A stretch of DNA of 64,000 bases, taken from the NCBI GenBank assembly GCA_008828725.1, contig MEHQ01000867.1, positions 1 through 64,000 on the forward strand, in the 5' to 3' direction. Source of the DNA: Saccharina japonica (taxonomy: Eukaryota; Sar; Phaeophyceae; Laminariales; Laminariaceae). The position numbers were made by a program, and so were the translations under genes. The notes beneath the pieces are model-generated. The model saw nothing but the letters and a program-made list of their open reading frames with translations. It made no database searches and was not told the origin of the DNA. This document shows positions 53,017-63,197 of the stretch, one piece after another. The number at the start of each line of letters is the position of its first letter. Position 1 is the stretch's first letter.

Positions 53017-53185
53017 GGGGGGGGGGAAGGGAAGGATGGAGGGATAGGGGAAGGAAGACAAGAATGAGGATGCAGGACGGCGAGAGAGCGAAAGGATTGG
53101 GGGATAGTGGAGGGAGGGCACGAATAAGGATGCAGAACGACGACAGAGCGAGCGAGGAAGGAAGGGAAAGATAGGAAGAGACTGG
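53017..53185. repeat. Purine-rich tandem repeat
   Basis: A strongly purine-biased plus strand with the blocks GGATNGGGGAAGGA/GGATTGGGGGATAGTGG, AAGAATGAGGATGCAGGACG/CGAATAAGGATGCAGAACG and GGCGAGAGAGCGA/CGACAGAGCGAGCGA, about 66 bp apart. Similar wording recurs near 63485-63570. Confidence 0.65.
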
Positions 53186-53338
53186 AGGGAGGGCTTCATG
53201 TGCCGACGTTAAAATGCGAAAGATGACAAGAACCTAAACAAAAAATAACGTACAACAGCAGTACAAGTACATCAATAGAAGCAGTACGAGTAGATGTATA
53301 GCACTGGCATGTATATATCACACTGTTTTTTGGGCTTT

Positions 53339-54077
53339 AGCCAAAATCAGGTACACCTGGTCACTTTGGTGCCAAAAACAGGTACTACACTAAAACCAAG
53401 TCTGAATCACACGCTAGGACACCTCTCATTGGCCAACCTCACATCGTACCTGATTTTGGCATGAAAATGGTCAGGTACACCTGGATTTGTCTACTTTGGT
53501 TAGCTTTCAACTAATTTTGGCGAATTTTGAGCCAATCAGAGGCCATACGTACACTGTCTCCTATACGCCCGACACCAAGACATCACCACACTACGTACAT
53601 GCGACCCGCCACAACGACTACAGAACGTATCATACGCGCGCATACAGCACAATAGACCTGTTGTAATATAGTACGTACTGCTGCTTGCTGACACGGTACG
53701 GAAAGCGAGCAGTTTAGTCTCAATTTTACTCGATGTTTTGTTCGTATGCTATCAATGTGGCAACGACTATATACATACACACCTGGTACAAGAATACAGA
53801 AATAAACGTCGTAGGAGCGAGTGTGATCACGATATCAATGAAAGCATACGACAGATATTTATACCCGTACTGAAAACAACATACAACATTTATCAAGAGT
53901 TTGGAGGACACACACATTCGCTATCATTCTGTTGTACAGGCGCAAATTCAAAGTATGTTTGATTATTTCTCACAGCCAAAAAGTCCTCAAAAACACCGTT
54001 CGTGGCGTGCGTTTTTTACTTGGTTTTAGTACATACCTGATTTTGGCTCAAATGGATCAGGTATACCTGATTATGGC
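53339..54077. mobile_element. Small inverted-repeat element with CAGGTACACCTG words
   Basis: The left end (53339-53402: GCCAAAATCAGGTACACCTG, TTTGGTGCCAAAAACAGGT, ACTAAAACCAAGT) is the reverse complement of the right end (about 54019-54077). A third, inverted copy of the word lies at 53450-53495. The interior (53.5-54.0 kb) has no recognisable gene. No target-site duplication was identified, so boundaries are approximate. Confidence 0.55.
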
Positions 54078-54755
54078 AGTTGCCCTTGTTTGTTTTTCAT
54101 ATATGTACCAGTATATACAGCAGTACACCACTACAGAACAAAATTAAAGCGCACAATGCATGCAGGTTGAATTCCAATATCATACGAGAAATATTATTAA
54201 TATACAAGGGGAAACATTCGCCGTCGGCCCACGCCGCCGACGAAGCTAACGAAGGAGGACGAAACTTCACAAAACGCAAACGAAACTTCAGTGCTGGCAA
54301 AAAGGAAATAGCACAGCAGTAGCAGTGGATCTTGACAAAAACTGCATTATGACATGTACAGCGGGCGGCGGACGTGAGAGATATATAGGGCAAAAAGGGA
54401 AATACGTACGTAGCCACGGTTCGCCGATTCGACCCTCGGTCGCCTGAGAGCGATTTTGTGACGAAAGGACACAAGATAATCATATGAATTGATATGAATT
54501 GACCGTTTCGGACGCCTGACAGCGATTTGTGACGAAACGGCACCAGTTAATCGTATTAATGTGTATTTATTAATATATAGAACGAGTACGAGTACGATAC
54601 AAAATACAGATCAAAAATGCAGTTCGAGGTAACACGTCTTGTCGGGGACCAAAACAAGAATGCTTTCGCGCGCGCCCATATTTAGAAAGTCAGCCTGAGC
54701 CCGATTTCTGGCTTTTTGTGGGGAGGTCGGTACTGCATCGCAACAAGATCACACG
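54078..54755. other. 5' flank of the Ngaro-like element
   Basis: A direct repeat at about 54440-54490 and 54508-54560 (GCCTGANAGCGATTT, GTGACGAAA, TTAATC/ATAATC). Otherwise no gene recognised. Confidence 0.4.
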
Positions 54756-55092
54756 AGGAAGGTTGTCGTAGGGGCAACCTGGTGTTTGGGGGGAAACAGA
54801 TAGAAAGATAAAACCAGTGAAGATCGAGAGTCTCGGGGGGTTTCGATAAAATTGTAAAGGAATGTTCTGTACGGGGATAATAATAGAGAAAAATAATGTT
54901 CCGGATTATTTTGGGTGACGGAAGGAACAACGGAAATCAGATGCAAGTCAAGTAACCGTAGAGTCGGTGGAAGAAGGGAGTCGTCAGACAGCATAGTAAC
55001 AGGGGAGATAGCTAACGAGCGAGGCCCTGCACGAGCTATGGAGAACCGGGCATCGAGCTAGGGACGTCAGGGAGTCGTGATTTGTTTTTTTA
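54756..55092 (+). repeat. Split direct repeat A1
   Basis: Starts AGGAAGGTTGTCGTAGGGGC, ends GGGAGTCGTGATTTGTTTTT. Direct copy at 61322-61660. It probably carries the element's 5' promoter region, as the gag ATG follows at 55115. Confidence 0.9.
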
Positions 55093-55114
55093 GTTTTTGG
55101 TTTTTTGCACAAGG

Positions 55115-55826
55115 ATGGAGGGACGCCTTACAGAGACCCAACAGCAGGACGAAGAGCAGGACAATCTGGCAGGAGACCCAGGGCCAAGCCGGGGGTCGAC
55201 CCAAGGAAGCGGGGCGGCCGGTAGCGCAGTGGACGTGCAGTTCTCAGGAGGAGGGTCGGGCAACAACTACGGTAGAGTGCGAGAAAATACGCTGGCAAAT
55301 ATCGGTACGGGCAGAAACGAGCAGTTGCCGCAAGAACGTAGGAACGTACAGTTTTCAGGGGTCGGCCCGCCAGCGCACCTCGGAGTCCACATGCGGTCGG
55401 GTAGGGGGAGTCACACGTCGGGTAGAGGTGGTTACACGCCAGGAAGGGGCCAGGGTGTCTACTCGTATAGGAACCGCGAGCAGGCCAACTCCATGCAACA
55501 TGCCCCGTCTCCGCATCACAACTTATTTTTTCCCGGAACCGAGTTTCGGGTCCCCCCATTGGCGGGTGGCGGGAGTTCGTATGGGCTGGAGGCGGGAAGG
55601 GGGCTGGAGGACCGCCAACTCACTGCATTTAATGAGCCTTTGCAAGTGTCCTGGGGCCCGGTAGACACGCCGCAGCAGCAGCAGAGGCAGGGGTGGGCAC
55701 CCCAACAGCAGCGGGAATGGGCACCGCAGAAGCATAGCGGGGGCGCACCACAGCAGCAGCAAGGCGGGGCACCGCAGCAACAAGGGGGGGTGTGGGGGGG
55801 GGGGGGGGGGTACAGCAGCAGCAGCA

Positions 55827-55858
<32 letters not shown>

Positions 55859-57533
55859 AGCAACAGGGGTGGGCACCGCAGCTGCTTCGGCAGCAGTTGC
55901 AACAAGGGGGGGCTAACGGGGGGTGGGGGGAGGGACGTTGGGGAGGGGGAGCAGTAGGCCTGCACCAGCAGCAGCAGCAGCCGGGCATGCAGCAGCAGCA
56001 ACAGCAGTCAAGCATGCAGCAGCAGTCAAGCCTGCAGCAGCAGCAACAGCAGCCAAACATACAGCAGCAGCAGTCAAGCTTGGGGGGGTTCGGGGAAATG
56101 AGCGCGTGGGAGGTAGAAGGGGCAGGACAGTGGCAGCAGCAGATGGCGGCACCCGAAGGGCTGTGGGGGCAGGGGGAGGGGGAGTCAAGCCCGTGGGAGA
56201 CGGAAGCACTGAGGCCGCAGCAGCTACTGCAGCAGGAACCTGTTCCGGGGGAGGGGGGCGGATCTGGAGTCTCATACAGCACAAGGCCGCAGTGGGGAAG
56301 GAGGGGCATCGAATGTTTTGGCGGGGCCGCAAAGTTGGGGAGACACGGGGGGAAGGGGGGGGGGGGGGGGGGGGGGGCAGGATGTAGCATGTCATCTCTG
56401 TCGGAGACCATGTGGGGGAAGGGCAACCGCACCGTAGTAGTCTGGGCGTCGCTGCGCGGAGACGGGAAGGTTCCACCGTTTGACTCGATGGAGAGCATGG
56501 GTACGCTAATGGGAGGTTTCATGATTCAGAAGGGAGGTGACCAGCAGGTAGCAGGGCTGAGCAATATCGATGTCAACAAGTTCGCCATTTTGGCTTTGGG
56601 GCAGGGAGTGCGGAGGTTTCTCTTGACCACAAGGTGGAGGCCCTCTTACTTTTTCTGACGCACCTCATGCAGTACGTGGTGGACCGCAATAAAACCTACG
56701 GACGCGCTTCGCTGCGCCGGACGGGCATGCTAGCCGAGGGGTTCCGCGCGATCGCCAAGGGGGTAAGGACCTTTCACGCACATAACACGGAGGTGGCGCT
56801 ATNGGAGACGTTCAAAAGGCAATTCGTGCAGTGCTTCAACGAAGATTTCCAGGACTGGATGAAGATGTTTACCGGCAAGCGCATATGTTGAGGCAGGAAG
56901 TCGAGACGTTCCCGGGTCCAAGCGACGTATACCCGATGCCCCTACCGCTGTTCAAGCGGGTCTATACGTGGATGACAATAGCACCCATCCACCTTGGGCG
57001 CACAAAGGACAGGGAAGATCCCACCACGGGAAGGATATAAGAAGGGACGGGGGCGGGGGGAAGGAGAGGGCGGAGCAAGCAACAGGAGGCGGGGCAGCGG
57101 GGGGATGGGGGGGGGGGGGGGGGGGCGGGGAGATCGGACAACGAGCGGAGGAGGGGGTGGGTGGTGGTTGGGGGGGGGGGAAGAGAGGGAGGCGGAGGGG
57201 GGGGAGGAGGGGAGGAGGGGGGGGGGGTGGGGGGGCGGGGGGCGGGAAGGGAGGGGGGGGGGGGGGAGGGGGGGGCCGGGGGAAGAGGGGGCTTATGACC
57301 GAGCCTGTCGCCACTACAACGAGCTTGGGGCGTGCTTCCGCGAGCCTAGGAAGGGGCTGCCGTGCAGATTACAGGCAACGAGAGTTACAAGACCGCGAAA
57401 AAGGGGAGCCGTTCCTACGCACGGGAAGATGGCGGGGGGAAGCGCAAGAGGGAGGCCGAATGGGGGGAGGGGGGGGTGGAGGAAGGGGACGGGGAAGGCG
57501 GGGGGGGGGAGGGACGGGCCGGCGAGGAAATGA
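55115..57533 (+). pseudogene. Gag-like ORF1 of the Ngaro-like element (frameshifted)
   Basis: ATG at 55115 (MEGRLTETQQQDEEQDNLAG). The N-terminal part is Gly/Arg/Ser-rich with a repeated VQFSG motif, then a long Gln/Pro/Trp region (GWAPQQQ repeats) and a conserved-looking globular stretch (TVVVWASLRGDGKVPPFDSM, SNIDVNKFAILALG, FLTHLMQYVVDRNKTYGRAS, FNEDFQDWMKMF, LPLFKRVYTW). A Gly/Arg tract follows and a Cys cluster CRHYNELGACFREPRKGLPC at about 57306-57364, partly like the CCCH finger of other DIRS-order gags. The frame changes at the G-run near 55795-55811, again near 56600-56640, again near 56870, and around the G-rich 57040-57290. One undetermined base lies near 56803. Confidence 0.65.
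57030..57300 (+). other. Extreme G-run tract inside ORF1
   Basis: About 270 bp dominated by G with repeated runs of 7-14 G separated by A, T or C; nearly devoid of C-runs. In the reading frames it gives Gly/Arg or Gly/Glu repeats. Multiple G4 motifs are evident by eye. Confidence 0.9.
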
Positions 57534-57903
57534 GGGCACGGGCTCCGCGGCGCAGCGGGGCCAACCAGACGAGCAACCGACACCATCCCTGAGGCGACCA
57601 CGGCGAGGGCAACGGCGGGGGGTTCGGGTTGGGTCCTGGGCCAAGGGGGGGGGGCGACTCCAGGGTCGGTGGTTTTCTCAGAAAAAGGTGCGATATCCGG
57701 CCGGCGCGTAGAAGAGCAGAAGCGTTGGCGGGTGGCACAGGGTTTGTTGGGGAAGGTCTCGGGGAAGTCAGCGAGGGCTGCAAGCTTAGTGCGAGCTCTG
57801 GCCGTAACTGCAGGGGAGGTTTTATCGCGAGCAGTCGGGGGGGGGCGAGGGGGGGTAGGGCAGGTAGTGCAGTGGCTGGGGGGGGTCGCTGACGGCACCC
57901 CAC

Positions 57904-59922
57904 ATGGACCCGGAGCACGTGGAAGCGTTCTTCGGAGACAAGCACCAGTTTCCGGGAATCGGTCATTTGCGGTAGATAGCGCGCGTGGGGGTCCCAGTAG
58001 ACGTTCGGCCGGGCGGGGACCTGGTGAAGGAGCTCACATACGAAAACCATTCGAGCGCGCAGAAATTTGAAACCGCAGTCTGGGAGAAGGCCGTGGCGGA
58101 CGTCGCGGGTGGCAGGGCGATCGTTTTCCCAAAAGAGCAAGCGGGGCAGGTACCGGGGTTGCGGGTGTCCCCAGTAGGGGTAGTAGAAGAGCGCGAGAAT
58201 TTAAGAATAATCCATGACATGACTTTCGAGCTCAGGGAGGGGAACGGGGGGGGTCGGTGAACTCGACGACGGACTGGGACGAGATTCCAGCGTGTGCGCT
58301 AGTGGGGGTGATGCATGAAGTTTTACAGAGGGTCCTCGGGTTGAGGGTCAAGTTCGGGGATCGAGCGCGGATTCTCATTCAAAAAATGGATGTCAAGAAC
58401 GCGTTCAGACAGATCCCAGTAGATCCTGAAGGGGCAGCGGTTTTCGGGTACGTTTTGGGAGAGTACCTTTTCGTCGATTTGCGCTTGCAGTTTGGGTGGA
58501 GGGGCAGCCCGGGGTGGTGGGGCGTGATATCAGCTGCAATGCAGCACGCGCAACGTAACACCACGAGAGAATCCGCGTCGTTCTCGCAGGCGGCGGACCG
58601 CGCGGTAGCGCACGTGTCAGTGGCGCAGAAAACAGGGCGTCCAGTAGTCCCTTGGCCAGCAGAGTGCGTGGTGCGGCCAGCGAACGGGGGGGGGGCGGAA
58701 GACCCAGCCTTTGTGGTTTTCTTTATGGATGATGCTATCTCAGTAGAGGTTCAGTGGGATTCGGAAGGGGCGCGGTGTTTGGACCTGTCACGATCGTTAG
58801 CGTTAATCCATGATCAGGCTATGGGGGAGAGGTGCGAGGGGGAGGAGCCACTGTTATCGCACAAAAAGGTGACGGGCTGGGCGACGCAACAGGAGGGGTT
58901 GGGGTACGATATTGACACGGAGAGCATGTCCATTGCACTAACGACGCGGAAAGTAGACAAGTTGCTCGCGCGTCTGGCCGAGTGGCCAGCGGGGCGGCAG
59001 ACAGCAACGGTCAAGGAGGTGTTAGTGTTGGCAGGAAAGCTGCACCACGCATCTTTTGTGATCCGGCCCGGACGGTACTTCGTCCGTCGGCTTCTGCAGT
59101 TATCTAATCTGCATCTTGATGGGGCGGAGCGGGCCGGGGGGGGGGGTGCGTGGGGCAGGTACAGAAAGCAGACGGAAGCGCGACGGGTCTTGCGGTTGTC
59201 GCGTGAATTCATGGCAGACGTGGAGTGGTGGAGATGGTTTTTGGAGAGGGGTGGGGGGGGGGTACGGGGGAGAGAGGATATCAGCACCGTCTTTTAGCTT
59301 CGTTAAGCAGCGACCGAGTAGAACTTGGTTTTCGGATGCATCACTGTCAGCGATAGGCGGGCTGTGCATGGAGACAGGGATGTACTGGAGGTTCGATCTG
59401 CCAGAAGTGGTGCAAAAACGGACGATAAAGGGGGGGCGGGCGGTAGCGGACTTGATTTCCATCAACTTGTTAGAGGTCATGACAACGGTAATGACGGCAT
59501 TCGTGATGGTCGACATGAGGGGGGAGAGACCGGGTAGAAAAGGGGAAGCAGTTTTGATGAGGGCGGACAATGAAGCAGCAGTAACCTGGGTAAAGAGGTG
59601 CCGTGGGGGGGGCAAGAAGCAGGCGAGGGTAGGGGCGCTGATGAGGATGATGGGGGCATTGGAGGCTAAGGGGGGGTGGTGTTTCCAGGCAAGGCACGTG
59701 AGGGGGGTCGATAATAGGTTGGCAGACGGTCTGACTAGGTGGCAAGAAGAGCAGATTCCCGAGAAACTAAACGCAGAATGTCCCGGAATCGCTTGGCAGG
59801 TGCAGGAGTTAGGAAAATGGGAGCTGCTCATGCGTTCGGAGATATTGCGAGAGGGTACGCGTTTGGAAGAGTTGCAGCTTCGACTCGAAACACTTACGAG
59901 GCGAATTGGAGGATGTGGGTGA
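57904..59922 (+). pseudogene. Reverse transcriptase and RNase H of the Ngaro-like element (broken)
   Basis: Candidate ATG at 57904 (MDPEHVEAFFGDKHQF), an in-frame TAG at 57973-57975, then the RT resumes in the same frame: LRVSPVGVVEERENLRIIHD, motif A MDVKNAFRQIPVDP (58386 on), motif B region RGSPGWWGVIS, motif C FFMDDA (Asp codons 58728-58733). The frame changes at the G-run near 58248-58255 and again near 59250-59275. RNase H follows: WFSDAS (Asp at 59335), LLEVMT (Glu), RADNEA (Asp at 59566) and DNRLADGLTRW (Asp at 59724). RT synthesises element cDNA and RNase H removes the RNA template; the key acidic residues are all visible. The class is assigned by motif and neighbours. Confidence 0.85.
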
Positions 59923-60870
59923 GCTGGAGGTCGTGGATCGGGAAGGGATGCTGGCTGCAGAAGGGCATGGGGGGGGTGGAGCTAGTGGGGGAGTTGGTCG
60001 AGTTCATGGGGTACTGTTGCGCAGAAAAAGGGAACAAGGAGTCGACTATAGTAGGCAAATTGGTTGCGATCAATTTCTACCACGAACAATTCGTAGGGCT
60101 GTCGGTGCCCATGGGTAACCCGTTGATCAGGTCGGTGAGGCAAGGTATCAAGAGGGCACACGTAGAGATGGGGAGTCAGCAGAAGGTGCGAAGACCATTG
60201 ACATGGGGGATGTTGACGGGGATGCAGGGGATGATTCCGTCATGGGGGATGGGGGGGAGGGTGCTATGGATAGGTCTGGCATTGTCCTATTTTTTTATGT
60301 TGCGGGCGTCAGAGTTGTTCGCCAAAGGGAAGGGGGTGTATCATAAAGTATACTGTTTGCGGAGGGGGGATGTGGCGTTTTTCAGAGATGACGAGCAGTT
60401 GGGGAAGGTAGGATACAAGAAGCAAACAAGGTAGAGGTGAGCTTCAGGGGATCAAAGGGAGACCAAGGGAGAAAAGGGGCAGTCTTGGTGAGGACGAGGA
60501 GGGGACGGGGAGGGGGAGAAGAAGGGGGGGCAGTGGGTTTCTTAGTGGAGCTTTTTAGGATATACAATACCGGAGCGTTGACGGGGGAAGCCCCTTCGAT
60601 GTCATACAAGGGAACGGATGGGTGGAAGGTGTAGTCCAGGGGACGGGAAACCCAATGCTTGCGCGAGGGTATTGCAAGCGTAGGGGAAAGGTGGAGGGGG
60701 GAGGGAAGGGGAGCGGGGGCGAGACTGGTTCCGGAAGAATTCGCGTTGCATTCGGGGAGAATAGGGGGGGCAACTAGACTGGCCGCGAAAAGAGTCCCAG
60801 AGGCGGTGATTAAGAAGGAAGGGAGGTGGCTTCAGACTCGTTTATGGTGTACGTTAGGGCTAATATGTAG
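59778..60870 (+). pseudogene. Tyrosine recombinase of the Ngaro-like element (frameshifted)
   Basis: It overlaps the RNase H frame. The first ATG in frame is at 59778; an upstream GTG is at 59739. N-terminal part: YAFGRVAASTRNTYEANWRM, typical of the core-binding domain. Catalytic pieces: Arg in YFFMLRASEL (codon 60303-60305), H-x-x-R in ALHSGRIGGATRL (His 60749, Arg 60758), Trp in KKEGRW, and the nucleophile Tyr in SFMVYVRANM (codon 60850-60852) before TAG 60868-60870. At least two frame changes separate these: one between about 60400 and 60660, and one single-base loss directly after KKEGRW. In DIRS-order elements this enzyme integrates circular cDNA instead of a DDE integrase. Confidence 0.8.
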
Positions 60871-61060
60871 GACCCGGTCTGGGTGTCGGAGGTGTTGGAG
60901 CAAGGGGCAGGGGAGTTCGAGAGACAGCCGGGACAAGGTACCAGATGGGGCGGAATACTATAGGACCCGGCCCGGTAAGTAAGGACGGCTCGGATCCGCC
61001 TTGTGCGGCCAAACGTTTCTTACATAACCGGAAAGGGGGGTAAGAAAACTGCGGTCTCGT
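60871..61060 (+). other. Spacer between recombinase and B1
   Basis: About 190 bp, G-rich at first, with GGACCCGGTCTGG and GGACCCGGCCCGG words and CGGATCCGCCTTGTGCGGCC, which can form a short stem. No gene. Confidence 0.4.
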
Positions 61061-61316
61061 GAGGGGAGGCGTTCCACAAGCGGAGCGCGACCGGTAGGGA
61101 GGTCGACCGCGTTTCCTATGTGTAGGTGGGGAAGGCGTAAGCAAGCGGGGAAAGAGAGGGAGCGGCCCCCTTTTTTCCCCTCCTCCCTCCTGCTATGTTA
61201 TATACGGGCAGGGGAGGCATTCGCAGGGGGGGGACGGGGGGCAGTGCAGCCCCCCCCCCCCCCCACCATTTCGGCTTCTTCAATTAATATAAAGCATTTT
61301 TCGTGGGAGTGACAAC
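61061..61316 (+). repeat. Split direct repeat B1
   Basis: GGGAGGCGTTCCAC... to TTTCGTGGGAGTGAC. Direct copy of 62303-62555. Contains a C-run at 61249-61264 whose length differs from B2. Confidence 0.9.
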
Positions 61317-61321
61317 CAAAA

Positions 61322-61660
61322 AGGAAGGTTGTCGTAGGGGCAACCTGGTGTTTGGGGGGATACGGATAGAAAGATAAAACAAGTGAAGATCGAGAGTCTC
61401 GGGGGGTTTGGATAATATTGTAAAGCAATGTTCGGTACGGGGATAATAATAGAGAAATATAAAGTTCCGGATTAGTTTGGGTGACGGAAGGAACAACAGA
61501 AATCAGATTCAAGTCAAGTAACCGTAGAGTCGGTGGAAGAAGGCACTCGTCAGGCAGCATAGTAACAGGGGAGATCGCTAGCGGGCGATGCCCTCCACGA
61601 GCTGTGGAGAACCGGGCATCGAGCTAGGGACGTCAGGGAGTCGTCAATTTGTTTTTTTCC
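61322..61660 (+). repeat. Split direct repeat A2
   Basis: Abuts B1 within a few bases, giving the B1A2 junction characteristic of split-direct-repeat elements. Direct copy of A1. Confidence 0.9.
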
Positions 61661-61717
61661 CACCCACCCTCTCGCAAATTTCCACGGCGGATGGGCAAAC
61701 GGAAGGGAAGAGGACGC

Positions 61718-62300
61718 AGTGGTCGATTAGTAATGGATTAATCCCGATCGCACGGGCCGTTTGAAACGGAATCATTGCATGTAATAATCGTTTAGCTTTA
61801 GTGGTGGGTTCTCGATCGCACGGGCCGTTAGAAACTGAACCACCCAAAAGCACGCGTAGGTGGTCGTCGATTAGTGATGGCATTATCCCGATCGCACGGG
61901 CCGTTAGAAACGGAATCATCACACTCAATACTCGTTTAGCAATCGTGGTGGGTTCCAGGACGAACGGGCCGTTAGAAACGGAACCACCCGAAAGCACAAG
62001 CACAGAGTGGTCGGTTAGTGGTGGCATAATCGCGATCGCACGGGCCGTTTTGAAACAGAATCACCACATTGATAATCGTTTGGCAGTCGAGGTGGGTCCC
62101 CGACATGAGCGGATCGTTAGAAACGGAAAAACCACCCGAAAGCACACGCAAGGTAGTGGTCGATTAGCGCCGATTTTCTCGGGCGTACGGGCCGTTAGAA
62201 ACGGAATCATGGTAGTATTAATCGTTTGGCAATCGGGGAGGGTTCCCGATATGAGCGGCCCGTTAGAAACGGAAAACCCACTCGGAAGCACGCACACGTA
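61718..62300 (+). repeat. Four-unit tandem array between A2 and B2 (about 145 bp, each a dimer)
   Basis: Units start at about 61718, 61861, 62006 and 62155 (AGTGGTCGATTAGT...). Each unit contains two related halves about 72 bp apart, one with CGATCGCACGGGCCGTT(T/A)GAAACGGAATCA and one with ACGGGCCGTTAGAAACGGAACCACCC (diverged in places), so the array is a higher-order repeat of an ancestral monomer of about 72 bp. Confidence 0.85.
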
Positions 62301-62302
62301 GT

Positions 62303-62555
62303 GTGGGGGAGGCGTTCCACTAGTGGAGCGCGACCGGCTGGGAGGTCGACAGCGTTTCCTTTGTGTAGGTGGGGAAGGCGTAAGCAAGCGGGGAAAGAGA
62401 GGGAACGGCCCCCTTTTCCCCTCCTCCCTCCTGCTATGTTATATACGGGCAGGGGAGGCATTCGCAGGGGGGGGACGGCGGGCAGTGCAGCCCCCCCCCC
62501 CACCATTTCGGCTTCTTCAATTAATATAAAGCATTTTTCGTGGAAGTGACAAACA
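62303..62555 (+). repeat. Split direct repeat B2, right end of element
   Basis: Direct copy of B1; ends TTTCGTGGAAGTGAC before unrelated flank AAACAAACAACTAATAAT. Confidence 0.9.
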
Positions 62556-62584
62556 AACAACTAATAATACGTGATGGGCTGGTC

Positions 62585-62724
62585 AAGGTGACACATTGAA
62601 GAGACAATGGTCCGCCTTCTTGAAAAACTGTACGTATCATACAATCGACAAGGACAGAGCCACAAATTATACAGGATGAAGAAGGTCGATACGAGAAGGC
62701 GGACGTTTGCCAATGTGTCACCTT
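62585..62724. repeat. 140 bp hairpin repeat (MITE-like)
   Basis: AAGGTGACACATTG at the left and CAATGTGTCACCTT at the right are exact complements. The match continues inward with gaps (GACAATGGTCCGCCTTCT against GAGAAGGCGGAC), giving arms of about 30 bp. Confidence 0.7.
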
Positions 62725-63130
62725 CCAGGCCATTACGTAGGCATTCGTGCGTACCATGCGTACTCGTACTGCTCTTCGATCTGAAAATCATATACAAATT
62801 ATTTCCCATTATTGCATCCAAATGCAATCCAATACTGACCACGATGAGCGCTTATAATGGCATCATGGACACGAGAATAGCGAAAAGCAAAAGAACTACT
62901 TCGTACTGCTGCTGGGCAACGCTTTCCCCCCATCATTGCCATGCTTGAGCACCACCATAGATATTGCCCCCGAGCGAGGTATCAATTCGAAACTATACTG
63001 ACTACCTGATACGATTTATATATATATTGAGTAGGGTGGTGGAATTCGATACGACAAGACGCATATATATAAGGAACAGGACAAGAACTTGAACACAAGA
63101 TAACTATCTTACAGCTGAGAGTGGTAGTTT
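62725..63130. other. No recognisable gene
   Basis: AT-rich sequence with a TATATATAT tract near 63019 and GGACACGAGAATAG-type words; nothing defensible. Confidence 0.35.
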
Positions 63131-63133
63131 CCT

Positions 63134-63187
63134 AGCTGAGACTGTAGGCGGCGTGCACATGACGATGCACGCCGTCGCTCTCAGCTG
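63134..63187. repeat. Stem-loop
   Basis: An inner stem CGGCGTGCA/TGCACGCCG with an 8-base loop, extended by an outer AGCTGAG/CTCAGCT pairing with interior mismatches. Could be a structured RNA or a repeat terminus; no further support. Confidence 0.45.
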
Positions 63188-63197
63188 CTCTCGACAG

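Larger units (their letters stand above)
54756..62555 (+). mobile_element. Ngaro-like tyrosine-recombinase retrotransposon with split direct repeats
   Basis: Order: A1 (54756-55092), gag-like ORF, RT plus RNase H, tyrosine recombinase, B1 (61061-61316), A2 (61322-61660), internal tandem array (61718-62300), B2 (62303-62555). A1 matches A2 and B1 matches B2 as direct repeats, the split-direct-repeat layout described for Ngaro and PAT groups of the DIRS order. No integrase or methyltransferase-like domain was seen, which favours Ngaro. By hand alignment A1 and A2 differ at roughly 20-25 of about 335 positions, so insertion is not recent. The internal frames carry several breaks and one in-frame stop, so this copy looks non-autonomous unless some breaks are sequence errors. 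The plus strand is extremely G-rich. Confidence 0.85.

Noticed and set aside
54097-54543. 148-codon minus-strand frame
   Set aside because: It overlaps the right end of a repeat element and a short tandem repeat; no recognisable domain.
55128-58140. Long Pro/Leu/Cys-rich frames (up to 297 codons) on the minus strand
   Set aside because: They are antisense shadows of the G-rich, CAG-rich retrotransposon coding strand.
61800-62300. Frames of 107-166 codons across the A2-B2 interval
   Set aside because: They translate the 145 bp tandem array; repeated peptides follow the nucleotide period.
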